DNA of 64,000 nt from Leisingera aquaemixtae (GCF_019801145.1 NZ_JAHVJQ010000002.1:528852-592851); one strand, 5' to 3'; numbered from the stretch's first letter, positions 26,128 through 35,197 are shown. Program-made: numbers and translations. The notes: generated by a model from the sequence alone, not told the origin.

Positions 26128-27510
26128 GTGACATTGGAACAGGCCCAATGGGCGATCTACGCGCTGGCCGGATTGGTCGCGCTTCTGGCGCTGGCGGGGC
26201 TGCGTCTGCGCGGCACGGCACGGCAGCTCGAACACGTGAACGCAGACCAGCGCAGCCATATTGCCGGGCTGAGGGCCGAGGCGGCCCGGTTGCCGGAGTT
26301 GATGGATGAGCTGGCCACCCTGCGCCGCACCAGCGAGAACGAGCGGGCGGCCCGCTATCAGGCGGAAGCGCAGGTGCAGGCGCTGAAGGCGGAGCACGCG
26401 GCGCGGCTGGAAGAACTGCAGCACATGAACCAGCAGATGGAGCACAAGTTTGCCTCGCTGGCCTCGGGCGTTTTGAAGCAGAACTCCGAGAGCTTCCTGA
26501 GCCTGGTCAGCGAGCGGTTTCAGGCCCACAGCAAGACAGCAGATGAGGATCTGGCCAAGCGCCACGCCGCGATCGAAGGCCTGGTGAAACCGCTGGACCA
26601 GAAGCTGGGCCAGTTCGGCGAGCGGATCAAGGAGATCGAGCAGGCCCGCAACGAGGCCTACGGCGCGATCAAGGCGCAGGTGAAACACTTGGCAGATGGG
26701 CAGGCCGCGCTGGGCGGCGAAACCCGCAAGCTGGTGCAGGCCCTGCGGGCGCCGAAAACCCGCGGCCGCTGGGGCGAGATGCAGCTGCGGCAGGTGTTCG
26801 AGATGGCTGGCATGGCCGAGCATGTGGACTACGAACTGGAGAAGAGCGTCGGCACCGATGAGGGCCTGCGCCGCCCCGACGCGGTGGTGCGCATTCCCGG
26901 CGGCAAAAGCATCGTGGTGGATGCAAAGACTCCGCTGGAGGCCTATCTGGATGCGCTGGAAGCGGAAACGCCGGATCAGCAGCAGGCGGCGCTGGCGCGG
27001 CATGCCAGCCACGTGAAAACCCATGTGCGGCAGCTGGCCTCCAAATCCTATCAAAGCGCGCTGGGCGAGACGCCGGATTTCGTGGTGATGTTCATCCCCG
27101 GTGAAACCTTCGTGTCGGCCGCGGCGGAAGCGGACCCGGGCCTGATCGAATACGCCTTTGAGAACAAGGTTCTGATCGCCACTCCGACCACGCTGATGGC
27201 CCTGGTCAAGTCGATTGCCTATGGCTGGCAGCAGGAGAAGATGGCAGAAAACGCGGTTGAAGTTCAGAAGACCGCCAAGGAGCTATATGACCGGCTGGCG
27301 ACCTTCTCCAAGAACTTGGCGTCGGTAGGGCGGTCGCTGTCTTCCTCGGTGAACAACTACAACAAGGCGGTGGGCTCTCTGGAAGCGCGGGTGCTGCCGT
27401 CGGCCCGAAGGTTTGAGGCGATGGGCGTAGTCGCCAACGGGGCTGAGCTGGAGGACCCTGGCCAGGTGGAGGTCGAGCCGCGCCAGGTGGCGCTTTTGGC
27501 GGATGAGTAG
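26128..27510 (+). CDS. rmuC: RmuC-family DNA recombination protein
   Basis: 460 residues. One N-terminal membrane helix (about 8-27), a long coiled coil (about 30-190), then the RmuC nuclease-like core: RAPKTRGRWGEMQLRQVFEM, VVDAKTPLEAYLDALEA, DFVVMFIPGE and LIATPTTLMALVKSIAYGW. Linked in E. coli to limiting inversion at short repeats, and more recently to anti-phage and DNA-end processing. Start GTG 26128 has CGGAGG 7 bases upstream. Downstream the cyclase ATG follows its TAG without any gap. Confidence 0.93.
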   Translation: MTLEQAQWAIYALAGLVALLALAGLRLRGTARQLEHVNADQRSHIAGLRAEAARLPELMDELATLRRTSENERAARYQAEAQVQALKAEHAARLEELQHMNQQMEHKFASLASGVLKQNSESFLSLVSERFQAHSKTADEDLAKRHAAIEGLVKPLDQKLGQFGERIKEIEQARNEAYGAIKAQVKHLADGQAALGGETRKLVQALRAPKTRGRWGEMQLRQVFEMAGMAEHVDYELEKSVGTDEGLRRPDAVVRIPGGKSIVVDAKTPLEAYLDALEAETPDQQQAALARHASHVKTHVRQLASKSYQSALGETPDFVVMFIPGETFVSAAAEADPGLIEYAFENKVLIATPTTLMALVKSIAYGWQQEKMAENAVEVQKTAKELYDRLATFSKNLASVGRSLSSSVNNYNKAVGSLEARVLPSARRFEAMGVVANGAELEDPGQVEVEPRQVALLADE

Positions 27511-28815
27511 ATGCGGCTGCTGCCGGCTCTGAAAGCTCTGAGGCCGGAAGAGTCGGCCCTGCTGAGCGCTGCGGAGGTCGAGGCCGAGCGCATCGTCGCG
27601 CTTTTGCGGATTGCGGTGGCGCTGGGCCTGATGATGGCAATGATGCTGGCCGTTGAGTCCGTACGGGTGATTGACGAGCCGCATTTGCGGCGCCAGGTCG
27701 GGCTGGCGGCAGTCACCATGCTGTCTTACCTGGCGGTCGGCGTGCTGATCTATTGGGCAATCGGCAAGGGGCTGTTCAAAGCCTGGATGATCTGGCCGGC
27801 GGTTTTGGCGGATTGCTCCTTTCTGCTGCTGAACACCTTTCTTTCGCTGCTGAACACAGGTGTGCCCGGCGGCGCAGTCTTTGTCATGCCCGCTGTTTGG
27901 ATGGCGCCCGTCGTGCTGGCTTTCGGAGTGCTGCGGCTGAGCCCCTTGCGGCTTGCAGTGATGGTGGTTCTGGTGGCCGTTGGGTTCGGCTGGATGATCC
28001 TGTGGCAGCCGCCTGCAACCACGCCGGATCTGGTCGGAAGGATCAGGCTTTCCCTGGATTCACCTCCGAACTTCATGCGGCTGGTTATGCTGTGCCTGGC
28101 AGGCGTGGTTCTGGTTGTGGCCGCGGTGCGGATGCGGGCCCTTCTGCACAGGTCCATCGAAGAAGCCCGCCAAAAGGCAAATCTGACCCGTTACCTGCCG
28201 TCTCAGTTGGCTGACCGCCTGGCAGGCGGCGGGCTGGAGGCGATGCAGGAGGGCCGCCAGCAGCAGATGGCGATCCTGTTCATCGACATCCGCGGCTTCA
28301 CCAGCTGGTGCGAGGGCCGCGAGCCGCAGGAGGTGAGCCGCCTGATTACCGAATTCAGGGGCCGGGTCGAGGAGGTGGCGGCCCGGACTGGCGGACTGAT
28401 CGACAAATATATCGGCGACGCGGCGATGATCCTGTTTGATGGCGAGCGGGCGGCGGCGCGGGCGCTGGATTGCGCGGAAGGCCTGCTGGCGCACATGGAG
28501 GACTGGCGGAAGACGCGGGAGCAGGCCGGGGACACCGGTTTGGGTGTCGGGGTTGGGGTGCATTGGGGAGAGGTGTTCTCGGGTGTGACCGGCACCTCGG
28601 CGCGGCTGGAGTATTCCGTCTTCGGCGACACGGTGAACACCGCGGCGCGGCTGGAGCAGCTGACCAAGGCGCAAGGCATGCCGCTGATAGTTTCAGCCGA
28701 TCTGCTGGCGGAGGCCGGGGCAGAGCCCGCGCGCGAGGGCTGGACCGCGCTGCCGGCGGAGGTCTTGCGCGGGCGCAGCAAGGGGCTTGCACTCTTCGGC
28801 AAGGCGCAGGGCTAG
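27511..28815 (+). CDS. Membrane class III adenylate/guanylate cyclase
   Basis: 434 residues. Six hydrophobic helices fill about residues 28-205. A connecting helix leads to the catalytic domain (about 245-430): LFIDIRGFTSW with the first metal Asp, GLIDKYIGDAAMILF with the base-reading Lys and second metal Asp, GVGVHWGEV, SVFGDTVNTAARLEQL. The residues point to an active cyclase making cAMP from ATP, acting as a homodimer. Topology resembles six-helix membrane cyclases. ATG directly follows the rmuC stop (TAGATG), so translation is coupled. Confidence 0.92.
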   Translation: MRLLPALKALRPEESALLSAAEVEAERIVALLRIAVALGLMMAMMLAVESVRVIDEPHLRRQVGLAAVTMLSYLAVGVLIYWAIGKGLFKAWMIWPAVLADCSFLLLNTFLSLLNTGVPGGAVFVMPAVWMAPVVLAFGVLRLSPLRLAVMVVLVAVGFGWMILWQPPATTPDLVGRIRLSLDSPPNFMRLVMLCLAGVVLVVAAVRMRALLHRSIEEARQKANLTRYLPSQLADRLAGGGLEAMQEGRQQQMAILFIDIRGFTSWCEGREPQEVSRLITEFRGRVEEVAARTGGLIDKYIGDAAMILFDGERAAARALDCAEGLLAHMEDWRKTREQAGDTGLGVGVGVHWGEVFSGVTGTSARLEYSVFGDTVNTAARLEQLTKAQGMPLIVSADLLAEAGAEPAREGWTALPAEVLRGRSKGLALFGKAQG

Positions 28816-28902
28816 CCGCCTCTCCATTTGCCCCAGATCAAAGACTTAGGTGTTTTCTTGACTGTTTGATATGCTGAGGCTGCGAACAGAAGGAATGGAG
28901 CA

Positions 28903-29226
28903 ATGCTGGAGATCTCAGTCCGCAAGGTGGCACAGGTGGCGATGATGGCCCGGGAGCTAGGCCGGGCCGAGGGTGAGCTGCGCGCCTTTATCGACCGGAT
29001 GAGCGAGGACCAGCAATCCGAACTGGTCGGCATCATGTGGGTCGGCCGCGGAAGTTTCGAACCGGAGGAGCTGGCCGAGGCGATTTATACCGCCCGGCAG
29101 GAAGCGACCACACCGACTGTGGACTACCTGCTCGGCACGCCGCATCTGGCCGACAACCTGGAAGCCGGCCTGGAGGCGCTGGGCATTGACGTGAACGACG
29201 TCGAGGATGATGTGATCGGCCGCTGA
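28903..29226 (+). CDS. DUF3775 family protein
   Basis: 107 residues, soluble, acidic at the C-terminus. Matches a Rhodobacterales family of unknown function: ISVRKVAQVAMMARELGRAE, LVGIMWVGRGSFEPEEL and TVDYLLGTPHLADNLEAGLE. GGAATGGAGCA precedes ATG 28903. It is 87 bases after the cyclase and ends at a strong terminator, so it is either the last gene of the mutL run or a monocistron. Confidence 0.8.
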   Translation: MLEISVRKVAQVAMMARELGRAEGELRAFIDRMSEDQQSELVGIMWVGRGSFEPEELAEAIYTARQEATTPTVDYLLGTPHLADNLEAGLEALGIDVNDVEDDVIGR

Positions 29227-29248
29227 GGCTGCTGCACCGGTTCACTAC

Positions 29249-29284
29249 GAAAAAGGGCGCCGCAACCGGGCGCCCTTGGTTTTT
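29249..29284 (+). terminator. Rho-independent terminator after the DUF3775 gene
   Basis: AAAAAGGGCGCC, loop GCAACC, GGGCGCCCTTGGTTTTT. It lies between convergent genes (the minus-strand one ends at 29295) and probably works in both directions. Confidence 0.88.
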
Positions 29285-29294
29285 CAGCCCGCAG

Positions 29295-30437
29295 TCAGGC
29301 CTTGCTGTCGACAATCTCGAGATGCTGGGCAAGCTTGCCGATCTCACCCATCCACTTTGCGACCAGTTCCGGGTCGCTGGGCGCGGCGTGCACACCGGCG
29401 GGGATCTTGCCGTTCATGGCGGCCTCGATGGCAAAGGACACGGGATACGAGACCAGACGCGCCATGGCGGTGCCGCGCTCGTCGCCCCAGGCGTCCATCA
29501 CATAGGTCTTGTGCCAGACCTCGGCGCCGTCTTTCTCGGCTTTCAGGCCGACACACAGCACCACCCGGTCCGGCTCGCCTTCGTCATAGGCGTTCTCGGC
29601 CCAGAACTGATCCGACATTTCCTTGAGGCGGGCGTCGCCTTCTGGACCGGAGAGGGTTTCGACCTCCTTGAAGACATCCGCCCAGGCATCGGCCCAGCCG
29701 TTGAGGCGCAGGGTGCCGCGGACGAATTCCTTGACCCTCCAGTCTTCGCCGAATTCGTACTGGGACATGAAGGGGATCGAGTCGCGGTTCGGGTAGACCT
29801 CGAAGCTTTCCGGCGCGGGCAGCGGTGCCTCGTAGGAGGAGATCGCATCCCACGGCCGGGCAACGTCGAGCTCCTTGAAGTCGCGGATCGACTTCGACGG
29901 CGAACGCAGCGCTTTCAGCACGCCCAGGGGCGACCAGCTGAACTTGTAGCGGAACGGGTTCGGGGTCTTGGGGATGCCGCCGCAGTAGGAGATGAAGCTG
30001 ATCTCGTTTGCCGGGTCGAAGGCACCGGAGGCCTTGTAGTCCGCCACCAGCGCATGCGCCATCAGGTGGTCGATGCCCGGATCCAGACCCACCTCGTTGA
30101 TCAGGCAAACGCCAGCGTCCTTGGCCTTCTGGTCCAGCGCGCGCATTTCCGGCGCGATGTAGGAGGAGGAGACAAAATGCGCGCCGCGCTCGATCGCCAG
30201 TTCCGCCAGCGGCACATGCCAGTCGCCCGGCAGCATCGACACGATGACGTCCTTGGGGCTCAGCATCTGGCCCAGGTTGGCGATGCTGAAGGCGTGAATG
30301 TTGGTGGTCAGGTCGCCCACGGCTTCGCGCGCCTTGTCGGTGGTCCGGTTCCAGACCGCCACGTCGTGGCCCGCTTCCAGCAGACGGCGCAGGCCGGGGA
30401 TTGCCGACAGGCCGGTGCCGCACCAGTGAATAGTCAT
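29295..30437 (-). CDS. Saccharopine dehydrogenase, glutamate-forming (LYS9-like)
   Basis: 380 residues. NAD(P) Rossmann start IHWCGTGLSAIPGLRRLLEA, then INEVGLDPGIDHLMAH and YCGGIPKTPNPFRYKFSWSP, typical of saccharopine reductase/dehydrogenase proteins that interconvert saccharopine with glutamate and aminoadipate semialdehyde. Last gene of the overlapped operon with the lysine-side enzyme at 30697-31749. In bacteria the pathway runs in the degradative direction. ATGA overlap with the upstream SemiSWEET gene. Confidence 0.92.
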   Translation of the reverse strand: MTIHWCGTGLSAIPGLRRLLEAGHDVAVWNRTTDKAREAVGDLTTNIHAFSIANLGQMLSPKDVIVSMLPGDWHVPLAELAIERGAHFVSSSYIAPEMRALDQKAKDAGVCLINEVGLDPGIDHLMAHALVADYKASGAFDPANEISFISYCGGIPKTPNPFRYKFSWSPLGVLKALRSPSKSIRDFKELDVARPWDAISSYEAPLPAPESFEVYPNRDSIPFMSQYEFGEDWRVKEFVRGTLRLNGWADAWADVFKEVETLSGPEGDARLKEMSDQFWAENAYDEGEPDRVVLCVGLKAEKDGAEVWHKTYVMDAWGDERGTAMARLVSYPVSFAIEAAMNGKIPAGVHAAPSDPELVAKWMGEIGKLAQHLEIVDSKA

Positions 30438-30700
30438 GTGTCAGTCCCTTTCTTGTATTTCAGGATTGCCCCGATGATCGCCAGAACGATGACGATTGAG
30501 CAGGCATTGGCAAAAATGATGGGCGCATCGCCCACCAGCAGTCCGTAGATCAGCCACAGGCTGACGGTTCCGAGAAACATCAGGTTGGCTGGCAGGGACA
30601 GACCGGCGGTATCGCGCGTTGCCCAGGCTTTCCAGGCCTGCGGCAGCCAGCAAACGGTGCCGAGAAGAGCTGCCAGAAATCCGATGTAGGTTGCGGTCAT
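30434..30700 (-). CDS. SemiSWEET/PQ-loop small membrane transporter
   Basis: 88 residues with three helices (about 5-22, 37-56, 60-81) and a PQ motif at residues 20-21 (CWLPQAWKAW), the signature of SemiSWEET half-transporters, which dimerise to move small solutes such as sugars. It overlaps both flanking saccharopine genes by 4 bases (ATGA at each side), so it is translated as part of that operon. The position suggests transport of lysine, a pathway intermediate or a compatible solute, but the substrate is unknown. Confidence 0.88.
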   Translation of the reverse strand: MTATYIGFLAALLGTVCWLPQAWKAWATRDTAGLSLPANLMFLGTVSLWLIYGLLVGDAPIIFANACSIVIVLAIIGAILKYKKGTDT

Positions 30701-31749
30701 TCCGGCAGGTGCTCCTGGAATGTGGCCTTGGCCCGGCCCCAGACGCCGCTGTCCAAATCGGCCAGCGTCAGCAGCGATGGCAGCAGCTGCGCCGCATAAT
30801 CCTCGGAGCTTTCGACCGGCAGCATTGACGGCAGGTTGTCGATCGCCATCACGTCCAGCACCGGGTTTTCGGCGACGCGCAGGGCGGGGGCCTCCCAGGT
30901 GGTGGCGCGGTCGTAGACCGGCACCGGGTTGTAGTCGCTGTCCGGATCGCAGGCGACATCGCCAATGGCGGTGAGCTTGCGGTCCTCGGTCAGCGCCTCT
31001 TGCGGGACAAAGACCGGGGTGCCGGGACGTGCAAAGATGCAGTTCAGGAACAGGTCATGGGCCAGGATTTCCGGGAAGGGGCCGCCGTGGGCGGTCTCCG
31101 CCATGTCCCATTTGGTGACGGCGATGCCCATTGCCTCGCAGAGGTCGGCAGCACCGGTGCCGACGCGGCCAAGCGCGCCGATCACGATGGCGGTGGGGCG
31201 GTCTCTGTTCAGGGCATCCAGCTCGGCGCCCAGATCCGCCAGCAGCGCGTCTTTGCCGCCGTAGACGCCAACCGGGCCGCAGAGCTCGCCGCGCTGCTGC
31301 GCCGCCCAGGCTTTCAGCGTCACCGCGGCGCCGGCATAGCCCGCCCAATAGCCAAAGGCGGCAACCCGGCGGCCGGTCTCGTCGACCAGGTATTCCAGAT
31401 CATAAAGCGTGCCGCCGCCGGCCTTGAACCGCTCCAGCAGCGCCTTGCCGGAGTGCTGGCCCTTGAAGGCATGGCCGAACATAATGTGGCGGTGCGGCAG
31501 CGGAGTGCCGTCCTCGGGCAGTTCCTTGAGGCCGAAGATGATCGCGTCGGCAGGCGCCTCTGGCCAGGAGTTTTCCGGCGCAATTTCGCAGCCTGCATCA
31601 ATGTAGCCCTGCAGCGGGATTGCCCGGACAGAGCTTTCCTCGACTGTGACCTTGATGCCCGCGGCCATCAGTGCCTTGGCGCCTTCGGGGGTCAGGCCAA
31701 CCCGTTCTTCGTTGGGGCGCTGTTCCGCCCGTACCCACAGATGCGTCAT
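30697..31749 (-). CDS. Saccharopine dehydrogenase, lysine-forming (LYS1-like)
   Basis: 350 residues. N-terminal alanine-dehydrogenase-like domain (LWVRAEQRPNEERVGLTPEG, RHIMFGHAFKGQHSG) and Rossmann segment TAIVIGALGRVGTGAADLCE; late motif GDVACDPDSDYNPVPVYDRAT. Interconverts lysine plus 2-oxoglutarate with saccharopine. ATG 31749 is chosen with AGGAC ahead; the longer frame to 31881 would run into the GST gene. First of three overlapped genes for lysine catabolism via saccharopine. Confidence 0.93.
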   Translation of the reverse strand: MTHLWVRAEQRPNEERVGLTPEGAKALMAAGIKVTVEESSVRAIPLQGYIDAGCEIAPENSWPEAPADAIIFGLKELPEDGTPLPHRHIMFGHAFKGQHSGKALLERFKAGGGTLYDLEYLVDETGRRVAAFGYWAGYAGAAVTLKAWAAQQRGELCGPVGVYGGKDALLADLGAELDALNRDRPTAIVIGALGRVGTGAADLCEAMGIAVTKWDMAETAHGGPFPEILAHDLFLNCIFARPGTPVFVPQEALTEDRKLTAIGDVACDPDSDYNPVPVYDRATTWEAPALRVAENPVLDVMAIDNLPSMLPVESSEDYAAQLLPSLLTLADLDSGVWGRAKATFQEHLPE

Positions 31750-31760
31750 TGTTAAGTCCT

Positions 31761-32375
31761 TTAAAGCATTCCCTTGGCATAGACCGCGCGCACCGACTCG
31801 CGCTGTTCCATTGCCGTCATGAAGTTCTGGATTTTGGGGAAGTCCGCGACCTTGACTCCGTCGCCTTTCAGCCAGGTGCAAACCACATAAAGGTAGCAGT
31901 CGGCCAGGCTGACGTCTTCGCCCAGCACAAAGGGGCCGCGCAGGCCGAACTGGCTGATGTGTTCGCAGGAGGCCGTCATGGTCTGCGGAACCATCTTTTG
32001 CATGTCCTTCCAGCTGGAACGCTCCTTGGCCCAGCGGGCGCCGCGAAGTTTGTGAGCATGGTTCACATGCATTGTGGAGGCGAGATAGAACATCACTTCC
32101 CGCATCCGGGCCAGCACCACCGGGTCTTGCGGGCGCAAAGACGCTTCGGGTGCCATGTCGGCGATATACTCCAGAAGCGCACCGGTCTCGGTCAGGATGC
32201 CGCCCTCAACCGCCAGCGCCGGCACCCGGCCCTTGGGATTGATCTGGGCATAGGCCGCGCCGGTCTGTTCCTTGGCGGCAAAGTCGATCTTCACTGCCTC
32301 ATATTCGATCCCGGCTTCCTCAAGCGCGATGGCGACAGCCACCGAAATGGTATTTGGGGCGTAGTAGAGCTGCAT
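31761..32375 (-). CDS. Glutathione S-transferase family protein
   Basis: 204 residues. Thioredoxin-like N-terminal domain (LYYAPNTISVAVAIALEEAG, NPKGRVPALAVEGGILTETGALLEYI with the glutathione-binding cis-Pro and ET pair) and an all-helical C-terminal domain. Soluble. It sits 11 bases upstream of the lysine-forming saccharopine dehydrogenase in the same direction, so it may be cotranscribed. Substrate unknown. Confidence 0.9.
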   Translation of the reverse strand: MQLYYAPNTISVAVAIALEEAGIEYEAVKIDFAAKEQTGAAYAQINPKGRVPALAVEGGILTETGALLEYIADMAPEASLRPQDPVVLARMREVMFYLASTMHVNHAHKLRGARWAKERSSWKDMQKMVPQTMTASCEHISQFGLRGPFVLGEDVSLADCYLYVVCTWLKGDGVKVADFPKIQNFMTAMEQRESVRAVYAKGML

Positions 32376-32396
32376 GTCGTCCCTCCCGTGCGTGTC

Positions 32397-33047
32397 TCAG
32401 AGATGTGTCTGGGCAAAATGCCGGTCCGGCGCTTCCAGATGCGGCACCGCATTGAACAAAACCGGGCTCCAGTGGCCGCCGATGGGGAACAGCCGGTGCA
32501 TGGAGGTGTTCATCACCGCCAGGGCAATCCGGGCCATGCCCGCGGTGTCCAGCCCCATCGCCTGCCGCAGCGCCATCGAGATCAGCCCGCCGGACGTCAC
32601 CACCAAGGCCGGGCCGTCGCCTGCGGCGATCTCATCCAGCGCCTGGCGGGTGCGGGTTTCGAAGTGTTCCCAGCTCTCGTAAGGGTCTGTGATGTCGCCT
32701 GCCGCCCAGGCGGCAAAGACCTGTGGCAGATGCTCGACAAACCCCTCGCGTTCCTCTGGAATAGGCAGCCCGTGCTGATCGCGCATTGCCTCGGCGAGGG
32801 TGAAATACTCCATCTCGTTCAGCCGCGCGTCCTGCACCGCATCCGCAAACCCCATCGAGGCCGCCGTCTCGATATGCCGCGTGAGCGTGCCGCAATAGAC
32901 GCGCGGATGATGGCTGCCGCTGGCCCGCAGGTGGTCTCCCAGCCAGGCCGCTTGCTGATGGCCCAAGTCGCTGAGGCGGTCGTAGCTTTCCTCGTCGCGG
33001 GCCTGGGTGTTGGCCTGGCCGTGGCGGATCAGCGTGATGTGGGACAT
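32397..33047 (-). CDS. Histidine phosphatase (phosphoglycerate mutase-like) family protein
   Basis: 216 residues. The phosphate-accepting histidine is in ITLIRHGQANTQ at the N-terminus; a second arginine block is YCGTLTRHIETAASM and the second histidine-region equivalent is VVTSGGLISMALRQ, where the usual GH is SGG. Loss of that second histidine may change activity. Upstream of GST by 21 bases, same strand; probably the first gene of this run. Substrate unknown. Confidence 0.88.
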   Translation of the reverse strand: MSHITLIRHGQANTQARDEESYDRLSDLGHQQAAWLGDHLRASGSHHPRVYCGTLTRHIETAASMGFADAVQDARLNEMEYFTLAEAMRDQHGLPIPEEREGFVEHLPQVFAAWAAGDITDPYESWEHFETRTRQALDEIAAGDGPALVVTSGGLISMALRQAMGLDTAGMARIALAVMNTSMHRLFPIGGHWSPVLFNAVPHLEAPDRHFAQTHL

Positions 33048-33191
33048 GGACAGGCGGCTCCGTTGTTACCGGGGGAGTCTTAGGGGAGCTTGCAGGCAGA
33101 GGGAAGGGCGGGCTTGGCGCTGCTCTGATCAAATTCGTTGAGGGCCGCGGGAACATGGCGCAATGTGCCTCTGTCAGTTTGGAGACCCGCC

Positions 33192-34391
33192 ATGCCCCTC
33201 GACCCTCAGCGTTTTCTTGATGACCTGCACAAGCTGCGCAGCTTTGGTGCCTCCGGCGTGGGCAAGGGTGTGGTACGGCAGGCCTACTCAGATGCCGACA
33301 TTGCGGCGCGCAAATGGCTGGCGGGCCGGATGCAAGAGGCAGGATTAGAGCCGTATTTCGACCCTCTCGGCAATCTGTTCGGGCTGGCTGGGGAAAACAG
33401 CCTGCTGGTCGGTTCCCACAGCGACAGCCAGCCAGAGGGCGGCTGGCTGGACGGAGCGCTGGGTGTGATCGCCGGGCTGGAGGTCGCGAGGGCGGCCAGA
33501 GAGGCAGGCGGGCCGCCCGTGTCTTGCGTCAGTTTCCAGGACGAGGAAGGGCGGTTCGGGGTGCTGACCGGTTCGGATGTATGGACCGGAAAGCTGGCGA
33601 TTGAGGAGGCGGACGGGTTTTCTGACACTCAGGGCAATACGCTTGCCGGAATGCGGGCACGGATGGCGGACCTGGCCGGGGACTTTCTGCCGCACGGCCG
33701 GTTCAGCGGCTTTCTGGAAATGCACATCGAGCAGGGTCCCTATCTGGAAGAAACCGGTCTGGCGATTGGAGTGGTGACGGATATCGTCGGCATCCGCGAC
33801 ATGGGGATCACCTTTGAGGGCCGCCAGAACCATGCAGGCACCACGCCGATGCATCTGCGGCGGGACGCGTTTCAGGCTTTGTCGGCCTTTAACACGATGC
33901 TGAACAGCCGGTTCGAAAATGTGGTCGCACCTGCCACGGTCTGGACCATCGGCCATGTGGTGCTGCACCCCAATGCGTCTTCTGTTGTGCCGGGGCGGGC
34001 GGAGTTTTCCATGCAGTGGCGGGATGCGGATGCCGGACGGCTGGCAAGGATGGAGGAGATCATCTTCGAAACCGCGCAGGAGATTGCTGCCGGTCACGGT
34101 GTAGCGGCGCAGCTTGGTCCGGTGATGGGCATCGAACCGGCGGCGATGGATGCGGGTTTCCAGGCGGAACTGGCCGAGGCGGCGCAGGCTCTGGCACCCG
34201 GCAAGTGGCAGAGGATGGCCTCCGGCGCGCTGCATGATGCGGCCAATCTGGCAACGGTGATGCCTGCAGGGATGCTGTTCGTGCCGTCGATCGGCGGCAT
34301 CAGCCATGCCTTTGACGAGGATACCGACGAGGCGGATCTGGTGCTTGGGCTGCAAGTGCTGGACCGCGCTGCCCGGGCCTTGGCCGGGTGA
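33192..34391 (+). CDS. M20-family Zn hydrolase (ureidoglycolate/beta-ureidopropionase/carbamoylase type)
   Basis: 399 residues. Metal sites in [19 protein letters not shown] (His, Asp), [11 protein letters not shown] (Glu pair) and [14 protein letters not shown] (His); the lid dimerisation domain is about 200-310; the late motif [12 protein letters not shown] carries the last His. Members hydrolyse N-carbamoyl or related amides in purine, pyrimidine or hydantoin breakdown. ATG 33192 with GGAG upstream; longer frame rejected. It stands alone, so the exact substrate is not defined. Confidence 0.9.
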   Translation: MPLDPQRFLDDLHKLRSFGASGVGKGVVRQAYSDADIAARKWLAGRMQEAGLEPYFDPLGNLFGLAGENSLLVGSHSDSQPEGGWLDGALGVIAGLEVARAAREAGGPPVSCVSFQDEEGRFGVLTGSDVWTGKLAIEEADGFSDTQGNTLAGMRARMADLAGDFLPHGRFSGFLEMHIEQGPYLEETGLAIGVVTDIVGIRDMGITFEGRQNHAGTTPMHLRRDAFQALSAFNTMLNSRFENVVAPATVWTIGHVVLHPNASSVVPGRAEFSMQWRDADAGRLARMEEIIFETAQEIAAGHGVAAQLGPVMGIEPAAMDAGFQAELAEAAQALAPGKWQRMASGALHDAANLATVMPAGMLFVPSIGGISHAFDEDTDEADLVLGLQVLDRAARALAG

Positions 34392-34463
34392 TCTCCCGCC
34401 TGCTCCCGGACAATCGAAGAATGCCCGCCTCAGTTGGGCCGGGCGCCGCAGGCACGGCGCGGG

Positions 34464-34691
34464 TCAGGCCCGGCCGTAGCCGCGCTTGAGCATCCGGTTG
34501 CGGTGCTTGTCGGCGGCGAGCGACGCTTCGCGGAGGTTGCCGTAAATATTGATGACGCTTTGCCCGTTGCCGCCTGCCACGCCCCATTCCCTGAGCACCG
34601 ACACCTCGGAGAACAGGTTCATCGCCAGCTCAATGCGGTAGAACCGCGGCTGGCGCGAGGGGGCTTGGCGGTAGAGCAGACAGGTGGCCAT
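34464..34691 (-). CDS. Stand-alone WGR domain protein
   Basis: 75 residues forming one WGR module: FYRIELAMNLFSEVSVLREWG, then the GVAGGNGQSVINIYG stretch and a basic helix KHRNRMLKRGYGRA. WGR domains occur in PARPs and DNA-binding proteins; single-domain versions are common in alphaproteobacteria without known function. It starts shortly downstream of a MAPEG gene on the same strand. Confidence 0.82.
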   Translation of the reverse strand: MATCLLYRQAPSRQPRFYRIELAMNLFSEVSVLREWGVAGGNGQSVINIYGNLREASLAADKHRNRMLKRGYGRA

Positions 34692-34732
34692 GTGCTGATT
34701 CTAAGCCAAGTGATTCGTCCGGGCAAGAATCT

Positions 34733-35131
34733 CTAGATCGCACCAATCAGGGTGAGTCCCAGAAGCGCGGTTGACAGCGCAGCCAAGGCAAAGGCCAAGG
34801 TGCGCAGGACCGGGACGCCAATGGCATAGATTACGTAATGCGCGGCCATGCCAAAAAAGAAGGTGAGACCCAGGGTGCCGGGCTGATCCTCTGCCGGCAG
34901 CACCAGCATGGCCAGGATGGAGAGCGGCGCAAAGGCGGCAAACAGCTCGACGCCGACGATATGCGCCCGGTGCGCGCGCTGCGCCCACAGAGACTGCGGC
35001 AGGTCGCTGGGGCCGGGGTTGGCCATCGCCCCCATAAGCCCGCGGACCATGACCCGGTCCAGGATATAGGGCAGCCAGGCCAGCGCCACCCAAAGCCCGG
35101 ACAGGGCGGTAAAAAACTGCAGCTGCGTCAT
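34733..35131 (-). CDS. MAPEG family membrane protein
   Basis: 132 residues, four hydrophobic helices (about 5-25, 60-80, 85-105, 110-130). The segment RAHRAHIVGVELFAAFAPL matches the MAPEG family (membrane eicosanoid/glutathione metabolism proteins), where the RAxxNxxE-type motif binds glutathione; here Asn is replaced by His or Ile depending on alignment. Bacterial substrates are unknown. AGGAGGAG-like signal lies upstream of ATG 35131. Confidence 0.8.
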   Translation of the reverse strand: MTQLQFFTALSGLWVALAWLPYILDRVMVRGLMGAMANPGPSDLPQSLWAQRAHRAHIVGVELFAAFAPLSILAMLVLPAEDQPGTLGLTFFFGMAAHYVIYAIGVPVLRTLAFALAALSTALLGLTLIGAI

Positions 35132-35197
35132 CTTTCGCTCCTCCTGATTGACCAGATTGAGCGTAGCGCGCAGCGGGCGGTTTTCTACCTGGAGGAG

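Noticed and set aside
31671..33083. 470-codon plus-strand frame opposite GST and phosphatase genes
   Set aside because: Covers two well-supported minus-strand genes and has no recognisable domain.
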